From: Marimonas lutisalis
Lineage (GTDB): Bacteria > Pseudomonadota > Alphaproteobacteria > Rhodobacterales > Rhodobacteraceae
Direction of reading: 5' to 3'
NCBI RefSeq assembly: GCF_005434965.1
Contig: NZ_SKCI01000002.1
Location: 975,564-1,039,563, forward strand
Length of the DNA: 64,000 nucleotides
This document shows, one piece after another, positions 38,111 to 45,835 of the stretch; position 1 is the first letter of the stretch; each line of letters begins with the position of its first letter. A model generated the notes under the pieces. It worked only from the letters and a program-made list of their open reading frames with translations. It had not been told where the DNA came from and searched no databases. Both the position numbers and the translations under genes were made by a program.

Positions 38111-39770
38111 CTCGTCCCCGAAACGTGATGGGCCCCGGCAGAAGGTATCGGCTCTGGAGCTTGCTTCCCGGCAAAGAGACATCTCGATTTCGGCCTTCTT
38201 CCTCAAGAACCGGCACCTTCTGGGATTCGACACGCCTGCGAAGGCGCTGGTGACGGCTGTGAAGGAGGCAGTGGACAACGCGATAGACGCCTGTGAAGAC
38301 GCCGGTATCCTTCCCGAGATCGAAGTTCGGATCACCCGGCGCGGGCATGTTTACACCGTTGCGGTAAGGGACAATGGTCCCGGGATTGTCGAGCCGCAGA
38401 TTGGCCGTATCTTCGGCAAGCTTCTCTACGGCTCCAAGTTCCATAAGCTCAGCCAGTCTCGGGGGCAGCAGGGCATGGGCATCGCGGCGGCGGGCATGTA
38501 CGGACAACTCACAACCGGCAAACCCATGCATATTCTGAGCCGCGTCGAGGGAGAAGAACTGGCAACCTCTCTTTACGTTGCGATCGACACCGAGAAGAAC
38601 CGGCCTGACGTGCATCGCAAGAAACACGTGGAATGGGATCACCTGCACGGAACAATGGTCGAGATCGTTCTGGAAGGGCATCTTCAGCGCGGGCGGCATT
38701 CAGTCGAAACCTACCTGCGCCAAACTGCAATCGCCAACCCGCATGTTACGATCCGCTATCAAGGACCGGAAAAGGACGTCCATGAGTACCCTCGCAGCAT
38801 TCAAGACCTGCCGCTTCCGACGAAGGAGATCAAACCGCACCCGCACGGAATCGAACTGGGCCGGCTGATTCAGATGCTGCACGCCACGCGGAGTCGGACC
38901 CTCATGCAGTTTCTCGTCAAAGACTTTTCAAGTGTGGGCAGTAAAACCGCGGCGAAGATCATCGACGCAGCCGGCAGACGTTTGAGCGCACGGTCCTATC
39001 CGAAGCACGTCGCGCATAGCCAGGCCGTTGCTCTGCACCGCGCGATGGAGACGACGAAGATGCCAGCGCCCCGGGGGGATTGTATCGTCCCTATCGGTGA
39101 GCCGCAGCTGCTGAAAGGACTGAAAGCCGAGGTTGCCGCGGACTTCTACACCGTGACAACCCGGCCTGCCGCGATCCATCGTGGTAATCCGTTCCAGGTC
39201 GAAGTGGCGATTGCCTATGGCTACCCCAATGCGTCTCGACCCGATGCCGCTACGGTTACAGAGCCGGAGGCAAGGGCAGCGGATCTGTTGGGGGCGCGCG
39301 ACGAACCAGCTGTTCTGCTCCGGTTCGCCAACCGGGTACCGCTGCTTTACCAGCAGTCGAGTTGTGCAATTGCCAAAGCTGCGATCCGGACCAACTGGCG
39401 CAGCTACGGCCTTCGCCAGCCAAAGGGAGCTTTGCCACATGGACCAATGGCTATCCTGGTCCATGTTGCTTCGGTCTGGGTTCCCTATACTTCGGAAGCA
39501 AAAGAAGCGATCGAGCCCAGCCCGGAAATCACGAGAGAGATCGTTCTAGGGCTTCAGCATTGCGGCAGGGAACTCGCGCAATACCTCGCCCGCAAATCCC
39601 GGGAGCGACGCGAATCGCAGCATCGCGCCTATATCGAAACCTACCTGCCGCATATCGGTGGCGCGCTTCAGGATATCCTTTTGCTCAGCGACAAGGAACG
39701 CGACAAAACAGTGGCGCAACTCGATACGGTGTTGCGCGACACTCGCCGCAAACAGGGGGGCGAACCATGA
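38103..39770 (+). CDS. top6B: DNA topoisomerase VI subunit B
   Basis: The 555-residue protein has the GHKL (Bergerat) ATP site: EAVDNAIDA (residues 55-63), VRDNGPGI (90-94 region) and the lid GQQGMGIAAAGMYGQ (121-135). A helix-two-turn-helix and transducer region follow, with the switch-lysine area near KGALPHG. Topoisomerase VI is an A2B2 enzyme that cuts both strands with 5' overhangs and passes a second duplex, driven by ATP in this subunit. It is standard in archaea and plants and rare in bacteria. The start overlaps the HhH gene; a GGGAG lies 14 bases upstream. Confidence 0.9.
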   Translation: MADSSPKRDGPRQKVSALELASRQRDISISAFFLKNRHLLGFDTPAKALVTAVKEAVDNAIDACEDAGILPEIEVRITRRGHVYTVAVRDNGPGIVEPQIGRIFGKLLYGSKFHKLSQSRGQQGMGIAAAGMYGQLTTGKPMHILSRVEGEELATSLYVAIDTEKNRPDVHRKKHVEWDHLHGTMVEIVLEGHLQRGRHSVETYLRQTAIANPHVTIRYQGPEKDVHEYPRSIQDLPLPTKEIKPHPHGIELGRLIQMLHATRSRTLMQFLVKDFSSVGSKTAAKIIDAAGRRLSARSYPKHVAHSQAVALHRAMETTKMPAPRGDCIVPIGEPQLLKGLKAEVAADFYTVTTRPAAIHRGNPFQVEVAIAYGYPNASRPDAATVTEPEARAADLLGARDEPAVLLRFANRVPLLYQQSSCAIAKAAIRTNWRSYGLRQPKGALPHGPMAILVHVASVWVPYTSEAKEAIEPSPEITREIVLGLQHCGRELAQYLARKSRERRESQHRAYIETYLPHIGGALQDILLLSDKERDKTVAQLDTVLRDTRRKQGGEP

Positions 39771-40966
39771 GCCGGACGGAGAAAACGAGCTATCACGGAC
39801 GAGCCAATCCCCAAGCAGGTGCAGATGCCGAGACGCAGCTCGGAGGGGAAATCGGACGGGAAGATCTCGACAAGCGGACGCTTGAGCTGATCGACGCTCT
39901 CGCCCGACAGATCGTCGAGCGTATCGAGCAGGGGCTCCTGCCGGAAATCCATCTCCCCATCCGTAGCCTGGGAAATGTGGTCTATGACGAGGCCAAGGGC
40001 TATTTTGAGCTCGGCGCGCGGCGCAAGACGCGGACGCTGACCGTCAACACTGCGAAGTCGTTCGCGCAGACGCTGCGGATGATGGCAAGCTCGCATGCGA
40101 TGGTCGAGCACGACGATTTCGCCACCAAACGCGAGGCCTACTACATCTCGAAGAATTGGGGCGATTGCCGGTTTGAGTCGCAGGCGGAGTCGGACGCGAT
40201 CATGGACGATATCGAAGCGCTCGCCTCCATCAACGGGCTGACGCGCGAACAGCTGCGGTTCTTTCCTGAGGCGCATGGCGGATCGGTTGCGGGCCAGCTT
40301 TCGGTTATCGACCAAAACCCCGGCACCGGAGATGATATCGAAATCGATTGCAGCCAGCTCGGTAGTGGCGCCTACAGCATTCCGCGCTCGGTCGAACATC
40401 TGAGCTTCCGTACCGATGCCCGCTTCGTGCTTGCTATTGAGACCGGCGGCATGTTCCAGCGTCTTAACAACAACCGGTTCTGGGAAAAATCAGGCTGTAT
40501 TATCGTTGAGATGGGGGGCGTGCCAACGCGTGCCACACGACGGTTCATCCGGCGTCTTTCTGACCAGCATGATCTGCCAGTCTATTGCTTCGTCGATTGC
40601 GACCCCTACGGCTTCACTAATATCTATAGAACATTGAAGGTGGGTTCGGGCAACGCCGCCCACATCAATCAGTTCTTTTGTGTGCCACGGGCCCGGTTTC
40701 TCGGTGTGATGCCGCAGGATATCGCTGATTTTGGTCTCGGTGATGCGACGCATCCGCTGTCAAAAACCGACGTCAAACGCGCGAAGGACGCGCTGAAGAA
40801 TGACCCGTTCGTCGTGTCGCAGCCGGAATGGGTCGAAGCGATCGAGCAACTGCTGGATATGGGTGTTCGGGCAGAACAACAGGCACTGGCGAAATGGGGA
40901 CTGAATTACGTGATCGATGAGTACTTGCCTACAAAACTTGCCAATCCGGAAGCCTTCCTGCCTTAA
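39767..40966 (+). CDS. top6A: DNA topoisomerase VI subunit A (Spo11-like)
   Basis: The 399-residue product begins at ATG 39767, overlapping the B-subunit stop by ATGA, after GGGGGG. The CAP/5Y domain has KREAYYISKNW, in which Tyr 126 aligns with the catalytic Tyr of Top6A/Spo11. The Toprim domain has Glu 225 in LAIETGGMFQRL and the pair Asp 277/Asp 279 in FVDCDPYGFTNIY. All metal and cleavage residues are present, so the enzyme should be active. About 40 extra residues precede the usual start of the fold. Together with Top6B it completes the holoenzyme. Confidence 0.93.
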   Translation: MSRTEKTSYHGRANPQAGADAETQLGGEIGREDLDKRTLELIDALARQIVERIEQGLLPEIHLPIRSLGNVVYDEAKGYFELGARRKTRTLTVNTAKSFAQTLRMMASSHAMVEHDDFATKREAYYISKNWGDCRFESQAESDAIMDDIEALASINGLTREQLRFFPEAHGGSVAGQLSVIDQNPGTGDDIEIDCSQLGSGAYSIPRSVEHLSFRTDARFVLAIETGGMFQRLNNNRFWEKSGCIIVEMGGVPTRATRRFIRRLSDQHDLPVYCFVDCDPYGFTNIYRTLKVGSGNAAHINQFFCVPRARFLGVMPQDIADFGLGDATHPLSKTDVKRAKDALKNDPFVVSQPEWVEAIEQLLDMGVRAEQQALAKWGLNYVIDEYLPTKLANPEAFLP

Positions 40967-41205
40967 GCTCCCCGTTCGTGCTGCGCGGTCTTTCGGCGGT
41001 TGAATTGTTACCGGTCGATGAAGCCAGAAGCCTTCAGCGCCAATTCCGAGACGGTGTAATCCAGGCAATTGACGCGCTCTGAAAGGGTGGGTTGTTTGTG
41101 ATCGTCGGGGTGCCCCATGCGTGTTGCTTCCTTTTGAGAATTGAGGGAACAAGGTGGGGCGACAAAAAGCGATTAATCCGACATTGCCATAGGGAGGGAG
41201 TTAAA

Positions 41206-41757
41206 ATGTCCGTTGAACAGACGGAACAAGCTGTGAAAATCCGAGATGTTCCCCCTCAGTGGCCTGAGTCTCTCTACAGAATCCTGAAAGCAGCGGATAT
41301 CCAGCAGATGTCTTATGTGCCGGACGCCGGCCATGCGACGCTGATCCGCCTGTTCTGTGCCGACTCCGAGGTTAGGTCGAACGTACTGTCCTCCGAGGAG
41401 GAAGGCATCGCAATTGCCACGGGCGCCTGGCTCGGAGGACAGCGTTCGGTCGTGCTGATGCAGTCCTCAGGCGTGGGTAACTGCATCAACATGCTGTCCT
41501 TGCCAGTGCAAAGCCGTACACCTCTTTTGATGCTTGTAACGATGCGCGGCGAGTGGGGCGAGTTTAACCCCTGGCAGGTGCCGATGGGTCAAGCTACCGA
41601 GGCCGCGTTGCGTGCCATCGGCGTTACGGTGTTGCGCGCGGAAACCGCGGCCGATGTGGTGGACATGGTAGAACAGGCGGCGGGCATGGCTTTTGAAGGT
41701 GACCAGCAAATTGCCGTGCTGCTAGGACAACGCCTTCTCGGAAAAAAGAAATGGTGA
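41206..41757 (+). CDS. Two-subunit TPP decarboxylase, alpha subunit (sulfopyruvate/phosphonopyruvate type)
   Basis: ATG 41206 follows AGGGAGGGAG. The 183-residue product corresponds to the Pyr-binding half of a thiamine diphosphate enzyme: YVPDAGHATLI, LSSEEEGIAIATGAWLGG (catalytic Glu) and MQSSGVGNCINML. Length and split arrangement match ComD of sulfopyruvate decarboxylase and the related phosphonopyruvate decarboxylase. It overlaps the beta gene by 7 bases. A route from sulfopyruvate to sulfoacetaldehyde is one possibility; substrate choice cannot be made from sequence alone. Confidence 0.82.
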   Translation: MSVEQTEQAVKIRDVPPQWPESLYRILKAADIQQMSYVPDAGHATLIRLFCADSEVRSNVLSSEEEGIAIATGAWLGGQRSVVLMQSSGVGNCINMLSLPVQSRTPLLMLVTMRGEWGEFNPWQVPMGQATEAALRAIGVTVLRAETAADVVDMVEQAAGMAFEGDQQIAVLLGQRLLGKKKW

Positions 41758-42350
41758 TTGGCATGAAAGAACAGACAATGGATCGTCGTGCCGCCGTGGC
41801 CAAGCTCCTGGCAGCACGCAACGGCGCTTTGGTCGTCACCGGTCTTGGCTCTCCCAGTTATGACGTGCATGCGGCGGGTGATAGTCTTGGCAATTTCTAT
41901 TTGTGGGGCGCGATGGGCGGCGCGGCGCTTACTGGCCTGGGTTTGGCGCAAGCCCAGCCGGACAAACGTGTGATGGTCATCACGGGCGATGGTGAGATGC
42001 TGATGGCCTTAGGCGCAATTGCGACGATTGCGGTGGCCTCTCCCAGGAATCTCGACATTATTGTCTTGGACAATCAGCAATACGGTGAGACTGGAATGCA
42101 AGCCAGTCACACAGCGCGTGGCATCGAGCTGGACAAGATCGCCGCGGCTGCAGGCTTTTCTGATACGGGTGAGTTGAGGAGCCTTGAGGAAGTCGAAGTC
42201 CTGACCGAGCGACTTGATCAACGCGCTCAGGGCCCTAGGCTGTTTGTCTTGAAAATCAACGCCGAGAACCTGCCACGGTCCTTGCCTCCGCGCGATGCGG
42301 TATTCATCAAGAACCGTTTCCGGGCCCATCTGGGCTACGCCACCTGCTGA
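41751..42350 (+). CDS. Two-subunit TPP decarboxylase, beta subunit
   Basis: The 199-residue product is the PP-binding half: LWGAMGGAALTGLGLA, the cofactor motif ITGDGEMLMALGAIATIA and LDNQQYGETGMQASHT (the GDG...NN-type motif, here GDG...DNQQ). It resembles ComE. The start may be ATG 41751 or the internal ATG 41763. Together with the upstream gene it should form an alpha/beta heteromer that decarboxylates a 2-oxo acid with a charged group. An SDR gene follows after 167 bases. Confidence 0.82.
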   Translation: MVIGMKEQTMDRRAAVAKLLAARNGALVVTGLGSPSYDVHAAGDSLGNFYLWGAMGGAALTGLGLAQAQPDKRVMVITGDGEMLMALGAIATIAVASPRNLDIIVLDNQQYGETGMQASHTARGIELDKIAAAAGFSDTGELRSLEEVEVLTERLDQRAQGPRLFVLKINAENLPRSLPPRDAVFIKNRFRAHLGYATC

Positions 42351-42517
42351 GAACCACGCCGAAAGTGATTTGCGCGAAAGGCTTAGGGAGGGCTGAATGA
42401 GGCAAAAGGGGTACTGATCCTCTCAAGAGATCCTGGTTCGAAACGCGCTGGGGATGGTCGCAGAATTCGACCGGGCACGTCATTGTCGAAAAGTCTCGTC
42501 TATAGAGGGAGAATAGC

Positions 42518-43291
42518 ATGCGTTTTTCAGGAAAGGTTGTCGTCATCACCGGCGGCGCGCAGGGCATCGGAAGATCGACAGCCGAACGGTTCGTCCAGGA
42601 AGGGGCGCGCGTTGTGATCGCAGACGTGAACTCTGAAGGACTTTTCGCGACTGCTGCAGAGATCGGAACAGATGAAAACGTCCTGGCCGTGGTAACGGAT
42701 GTCGCCGAAAAAGATCAGGTCGACACGCTTATCGGGGAAACCTTGCGCAACTTTGGCCGGATCGACGTCATGGTCAACAATGCTGGCATTGCATCCGTTA
42801 TGGATTTTCTGGAGGTCACGCCGGACATCTTTGATCATGTGATCGGTGTGAACCTGAAGGGTGCCTTCCTGGGAACACAGGCCGCGGCCAGGGCGATGAT
42901 CGCCCAGGGCGAAGGCGGCGTGATCATCAATATGTCTTCGATTAATTCCGGGCTCGCCAATCCGAATGTGGCGACCTATGCGATTTCCAAGGGCGGTATG
43001 AACCAGGTTACGTCGACGGCCGCTGTCGCCTTTGCGCCGCATGGCATCCGGGTTTGTGGTATCGGCCCCGGCACGATTGCGACAGAGATAATCAAGGGGG
43101 CCTTCACCGAGCGCGCGGGGATGGATGCCATACTTTCCCGCACGCCCATGGGTCGCCTCGGAGAGCCAGAAGAAATCGCAGGTGTCGTCGCCTTCCTTGC
43201 ATCAGAAGACGCCTCCTATTTCACTGGCGAGACTATCTATCCCGACGGAGGCCGCCGCATTCTGAACTACACCGTGCCGGTGCGGGAGTAG
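42518..43291 (+). CDS. Short-chain dehydrogenase/reductase
   Basis: ATG 42518 follows AGAGGGAGA. The 257-residue classical SDR has VVITGGAQGIGRST (TGxxxGxG cofactor motif), MVNNAGIAS (NNAG), IINMSSINSGLANPNVATYAISKGG (catalytic Ser, YxxxK) and the C-terminal PDGG. Asp after the second strand (VIADVN) suggests NAD rather than NADP. Substrate is not evident; it may reduce the aldehyde made by the adjacent TPP enzyme, an inference from order and strand. Confidence 0.9.
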   Translation: MRFSGKVVVITGGAQGIGRSTAERFVQEGARVVIADVNSEGLFATAAEIGTDENVLAVVTDVAEKDQVDTLIGETLRNFGRIDVMVNNAGIASVMDFLEVTPDIFDHVIGVNLKGAFLGTQAAARAMIAQGEGGVIINMSSINSGLANPNVATYAISKGGMNQVTSTAAVAFAPHGIRVCGIGPGTIATEIIKGAFTERAGMDAILSRTPMGRLGEPEEIAGVVAFLASEDASYFTGETIYPDGGRRILNYTVPVRE

Positions 43292-43387
43292 CTCTTTGAT
43301 CCGATCTTCCCGAGCCTTTGTCAAAGAGGCCCGGCTTGAGAAAAGCAGACGGTTTCGATGCGCGTCGCAGGCATGAAAGGCGAAAAA

Positions 43388-44271
43388 ATGCAGCAATCCA
43401 TGATCGCGTCGAACTGGAAGAGCGTGGCCCCGGATAAGGCCGGCTTCCATCCTCGGAAAATGTCCGATGCCATTGACTTCGCCATCCGGAACGAGTCCGG
43501 GATGAAGCGCGACATTGGCGCGGCACTGGCCGAAGGTCATTTCGGGGAACCCTGGCCGATCGGGCAGACAATAGGACCGGTCAAGGATCGCGGTGACCCG
43601 AACGGCGTTATTCTCCGAAACGGAGCGATTGTCGCAAGCTGGGGGCGATGTGGAGCGCGTCGACATGACCTTCAGCGTGTCGAAAAGCTACCTGGCTCTA
43701 TGTGCCGGAATAGCCGTTGATGAGGGGCTGATCCCGGACATTCACGCACCCGTGCGGGAACTTGTGCATGACGGTGGCTTCGACAGCGACAAAAATCGCG
43801 ACATCACGTGGGTGCAGCTGTTGCAGCTCACCAGCGAATGGGAAGGAACCCTTTGGGATAAACCGGACTGGATCGACCACAACCGGAACCTGACTGCCAA
43901 GCCTGGTGCTGCATCGGAGAAAGGGACGAAACGTACCATGCAGGCGCCGGGAACTTATTGGGAATATAACGACGTGCGCGTCAACCGGTTGGCGCCGGCT
44001 TTACTGCGCGTCTTGAAAAGGCCGTTGCCTGAAGTTCTGAAGGAAAGGATTATGGATCCAATCGGGGCCTCGGACACATGGCAATGGCATGGTTACGAAA
44101 ATTCCTGGGTCGAAATCGAAGGTGTTCGCATGCAGTCGGTGTCTGGCGGGGCCCACTGGGGTGGTGGGTTGTGGATCAGCACACTCGACCATGCGAGGGT
44201 TGGCCAGTTGATGCTCAATAAAGGGGCTTGGGGTGACCGACGGATATTGTCAGAAAACTGGGTGGAACAGG
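43388..44271 (+). pseudogene. Serine hydrolase (beta-lactamase class C-like) gene, frameshifted and cut by IS6
   Basis: The N-terminal frame from ATG 43388 ends early. Similarity resumes in another frame: NGAIVASWG joins to DVERVDMTFSVSKSYLALCAG. One extra G in the run 43641-43645 explains this exactly, since removing it gives SWGDVERVD. The SxxK motif is SVSK; the Tyr motif is YWEYND. The protein then runs into the IS6-family element at 44272 and its last part is lost. The gene is dead by two independent events unless the G-run is a sequencing error. Confidence 0.8.
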
Positions 44272-44289
44272 GTGCTGTCAGACGAATTC
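44272..44289. repeat. IS6-family terminal inverted repeat, left
   Basis: GGTGCTGTCAGACGAATT marks the left edge of the insertion, abutting the broken serine hydrolase codon run (NWVEQ). Confidence 0.75.
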
Positions 44290-44323
44290 GAACTCGTCTC
44301 TGCAAGGACAGTGACGCTGTCCC

Positions 44324-45031
44324 TCATGCCGCGCAGAGATCGCGCCACTCGGCCAGAGCAGCGGATCGATTTTGTTTGAAGTGATCTCGTTTGGAGAGGC
44401 TTCGGTCCTGGTTGAAGTGGTTGAAGACGGAGGCGTGGACGACGACAAATTTCTGCAAACTTCGCATCCGACGAAAGCGCTGCATCGCCCGCTCTCGTCG
44501 TCGAAATGGCAGGTGCGAGTTCTCGACTCTGTTGTTCAGCCAGCGGCCACACTCTTGCCGATCCTCACATCCTATCTCGCGAAGCGCGGCCTTGTATGAA
44601 GCAAACCGATCGGTGACCAGCACCTCAGGCTGACCATATCGCCGCATCAATTTTCTCAGCATTTTCAATGCGGCGCGTTTGTTTCGCCGCTTCGTTACAA
44701 CGCTCTCAAGCACCTCGCCTTCGTGATCGACAGCCCGCCAAAGATAGTGCCGTTCACCGTTGATCTTCACGAAAACCTCGTCAACATGCCATTGCCATGG
44801 CGAGAATGCACGCAGCTGCTGCACACGCCGCCGACGGATCTCAGATACAAACATCGGGCCAAACCGGTTCCACCAGAACCGGATGGTCTCGTGGCTGACG
44901 TCTATGCCGCGTTCGTGCAGCAGATCCTCGACGTTGCGGAGTGACAACGGGAAACGCACATAGAGCATCACCCCAAGGCGGATGATCTCGGGGCTGGTTT
45001 TGAAGTACTTGAATGGAGAGCGTTTGGTCAT
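44324..45031 (-). CDS. IS6-family (IS26-like) DDE transposase
   Basis: The 235-residue protein starts with the family N-terminal MTKRSPFKYFKTSPEII and helix-turn-helix RNVEDLLHERGIDVSHETIRFW. DDE residues are in WQWHVDEVFVKINGE, VLVTDRFASYKAAL and NNRVENSHLPFRRRE. The end, RDLCAA, lies 50 bases inside the left repeat. The length is normal for IS6 transposases and the frame is intact, so the element could still move. Confidence 0.93.
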   Translation of the reverse strand: MTKRSPFKYFKTSPEIIRLGVMLYVRFPLSLRNVEDLLHERGIDVSHETIRFWWNRFGPMFVSEIRRRRVQQLRAFSPWQWHVDEVFVKINGERHYLWRAVDHEGEVLESVVTKRRNKRAALKMLRKLMRRYGQPEVLVTDRFASYKAALREIGCEDRQECGRWLNNRVENSHLPFRRRERAMQRFRRMRSLQKFVVVHASVFNHFNQDRSLSKRDHFKQNRSAALAEWRDLCAA

Positions 45032-45070
45032 GGCCAGAGGCTACGCAAGCCCCCTGCCCGGCTCAAGCAA

Positions 45071-45088
45071 AGTTCCTCTGACAAGACC
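45071..45088. repeat. IS6-family terminal inverted repeat, right
   Basis: The reverse complement GGTCTTGTCAGAGGAACT matches the left end at 14 of 18 positions and marks the right edge of the insertion. Confidence 0.75.
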
Positions 45089-45136
45089 GTCCAGCGTGCT
45101 ATCGATGCCATGGTCGACTCAATAGGGGTGCGTTGA
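45089..45136 (+). pseudogene. Possible C-terminal stub of the serine hydrolase
   Basis: Directly after the right IS end a 15-codon open frame reads VQRAIDAMVDSIGVR and stops. The helix-like pattern and terminal position fit the last helix of class C beta-lactamase-like proteins, so it may be the far end of the gene cut on the left side, with the middle deleted by the IS. The match is too short to be firm. Confidence 0.35.
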
Positions 45137-45374
45137 TGGAGCAGCAAGGCTCAATAGGCCTTGTTTGTAAGGGGTCTCGAAAGTTGTCGCTCTCCAGAAA
45201 GTTTTTTCCACTAACGGGGCGTTGTGTTGTTTTTCCTAACTTGGGAACGCAGGCAACTGGCCAAGTCGCTTTTCTGACAGCCTTTTTCTGACAGCCTTAA
45301 GAGTTGTTCACTTGAGGAAACAGCTGCTATTCTCGAGCTGATTTAGACCTTATTCTTTGACCAGGGAGTTCAAC

Positions 45375-45677
45375 ATGACCTCATTAAAAACAGCAGTATT
45401 GGTTGCTAGCCTGTATCTAGTGCCCAACGTTATCCTCGCAGATGGGAATGTAACTCTTCCTGGCAAAGCTGGTATTGCCAAGGACCTTCTTCGCGCGAAC
45501 AAGTCAAGAATGGGTGGTTGGGGTACCGGCAAAGGCGATGCCGACAAACCTGTAGTTGTCGATTTGAATGAGCCCAAAGTTAAGCGATTGAAAAGTTGGG
45601 GAACTGGAAAAGGCGATGCTGATAAACCGACACTTCGCAATATGGACACAAATCGTAGCTTGTCATTCGACAGGTAA
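45375..45677 (+). CDS. Secreted 100-residue protein with two identical WGTGKGDADKP repeats
   Basis: ATG 45375 follows GGGAG. Residues 1-22 form a signal peptide (VLVASLYLVPNVILA). The mature part has WGTGKGDADKP at residues 49-59 and again at 75-85, with 15 residues between. The repeats are encoded by codons that differ at six of eleven third positions without one amino-acid change, so the peptide is under selection. Basic residues (LRANKSR, KVKRLK) precede each repeat, which could be processing sites. I know no family with this motif. A peptide precursor, a metal-binding or a surface-interaction role are all open. It stands alone, upstream of another secreted repeat protein. Confidence 0.75.
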   Translation: MTSLKTAVLVASLYLVPNVILADGNVTLPGKAGIAKDLLRANKSRMGGWGTGKGDADKPVVVDLNEPKVKRLKSWGTGKGDADKPTLRNMDTNRSLSFDR

Positions 45678-45835
45678 GTTTCCGCCACGAAATAGCTGCA
45701 AGTTAGAGGCGCACCTCGTTTTCGGATAGTCTTTGAAACCAGAACTTGTGAACAACTGACAAGTCAACCTTGGCTGGACCTCAAGCCCTCAAGCATCAAT
45801 TACAGTGCCAAATTCGGTTCTTAAGGTGGGAAAAA

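Larger units (their letters stand above)
44272..45088 (-). mobile_element. IS6-family insertion sequence
   Basis: The element is 817 bases, with imperfect terminal inverted repeats: GGTGCTGTCAGACGAATT at 44272-44289 and the reverse complement of 45071-45088, GGTCTTGTCAGAGGAACT (14 of 18 identical). It carries one transposase gene read leftward. The 8-base flanks, TGGAACAG and GTCCAGCG, are different, so there is no target duplication, as expected after an IS6-type replicative event or adjacent deletion. It ends inside the serine hydrolase gene. Confidence 0.85.

Noticed and set aside
39362..39766. Upstream extension of the Top6A frame
   Set aside because: It overlaps Top6B completely; the ATG at 39767, coupled by ATGA and preceded by a G-run, is the sound start.
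44264..45096. Target-site duplication of the IS6 element
   Set aside because: The 8-base flanks differ (TGGAACAG and GTCCAGCG), so no duplication can be claimed.
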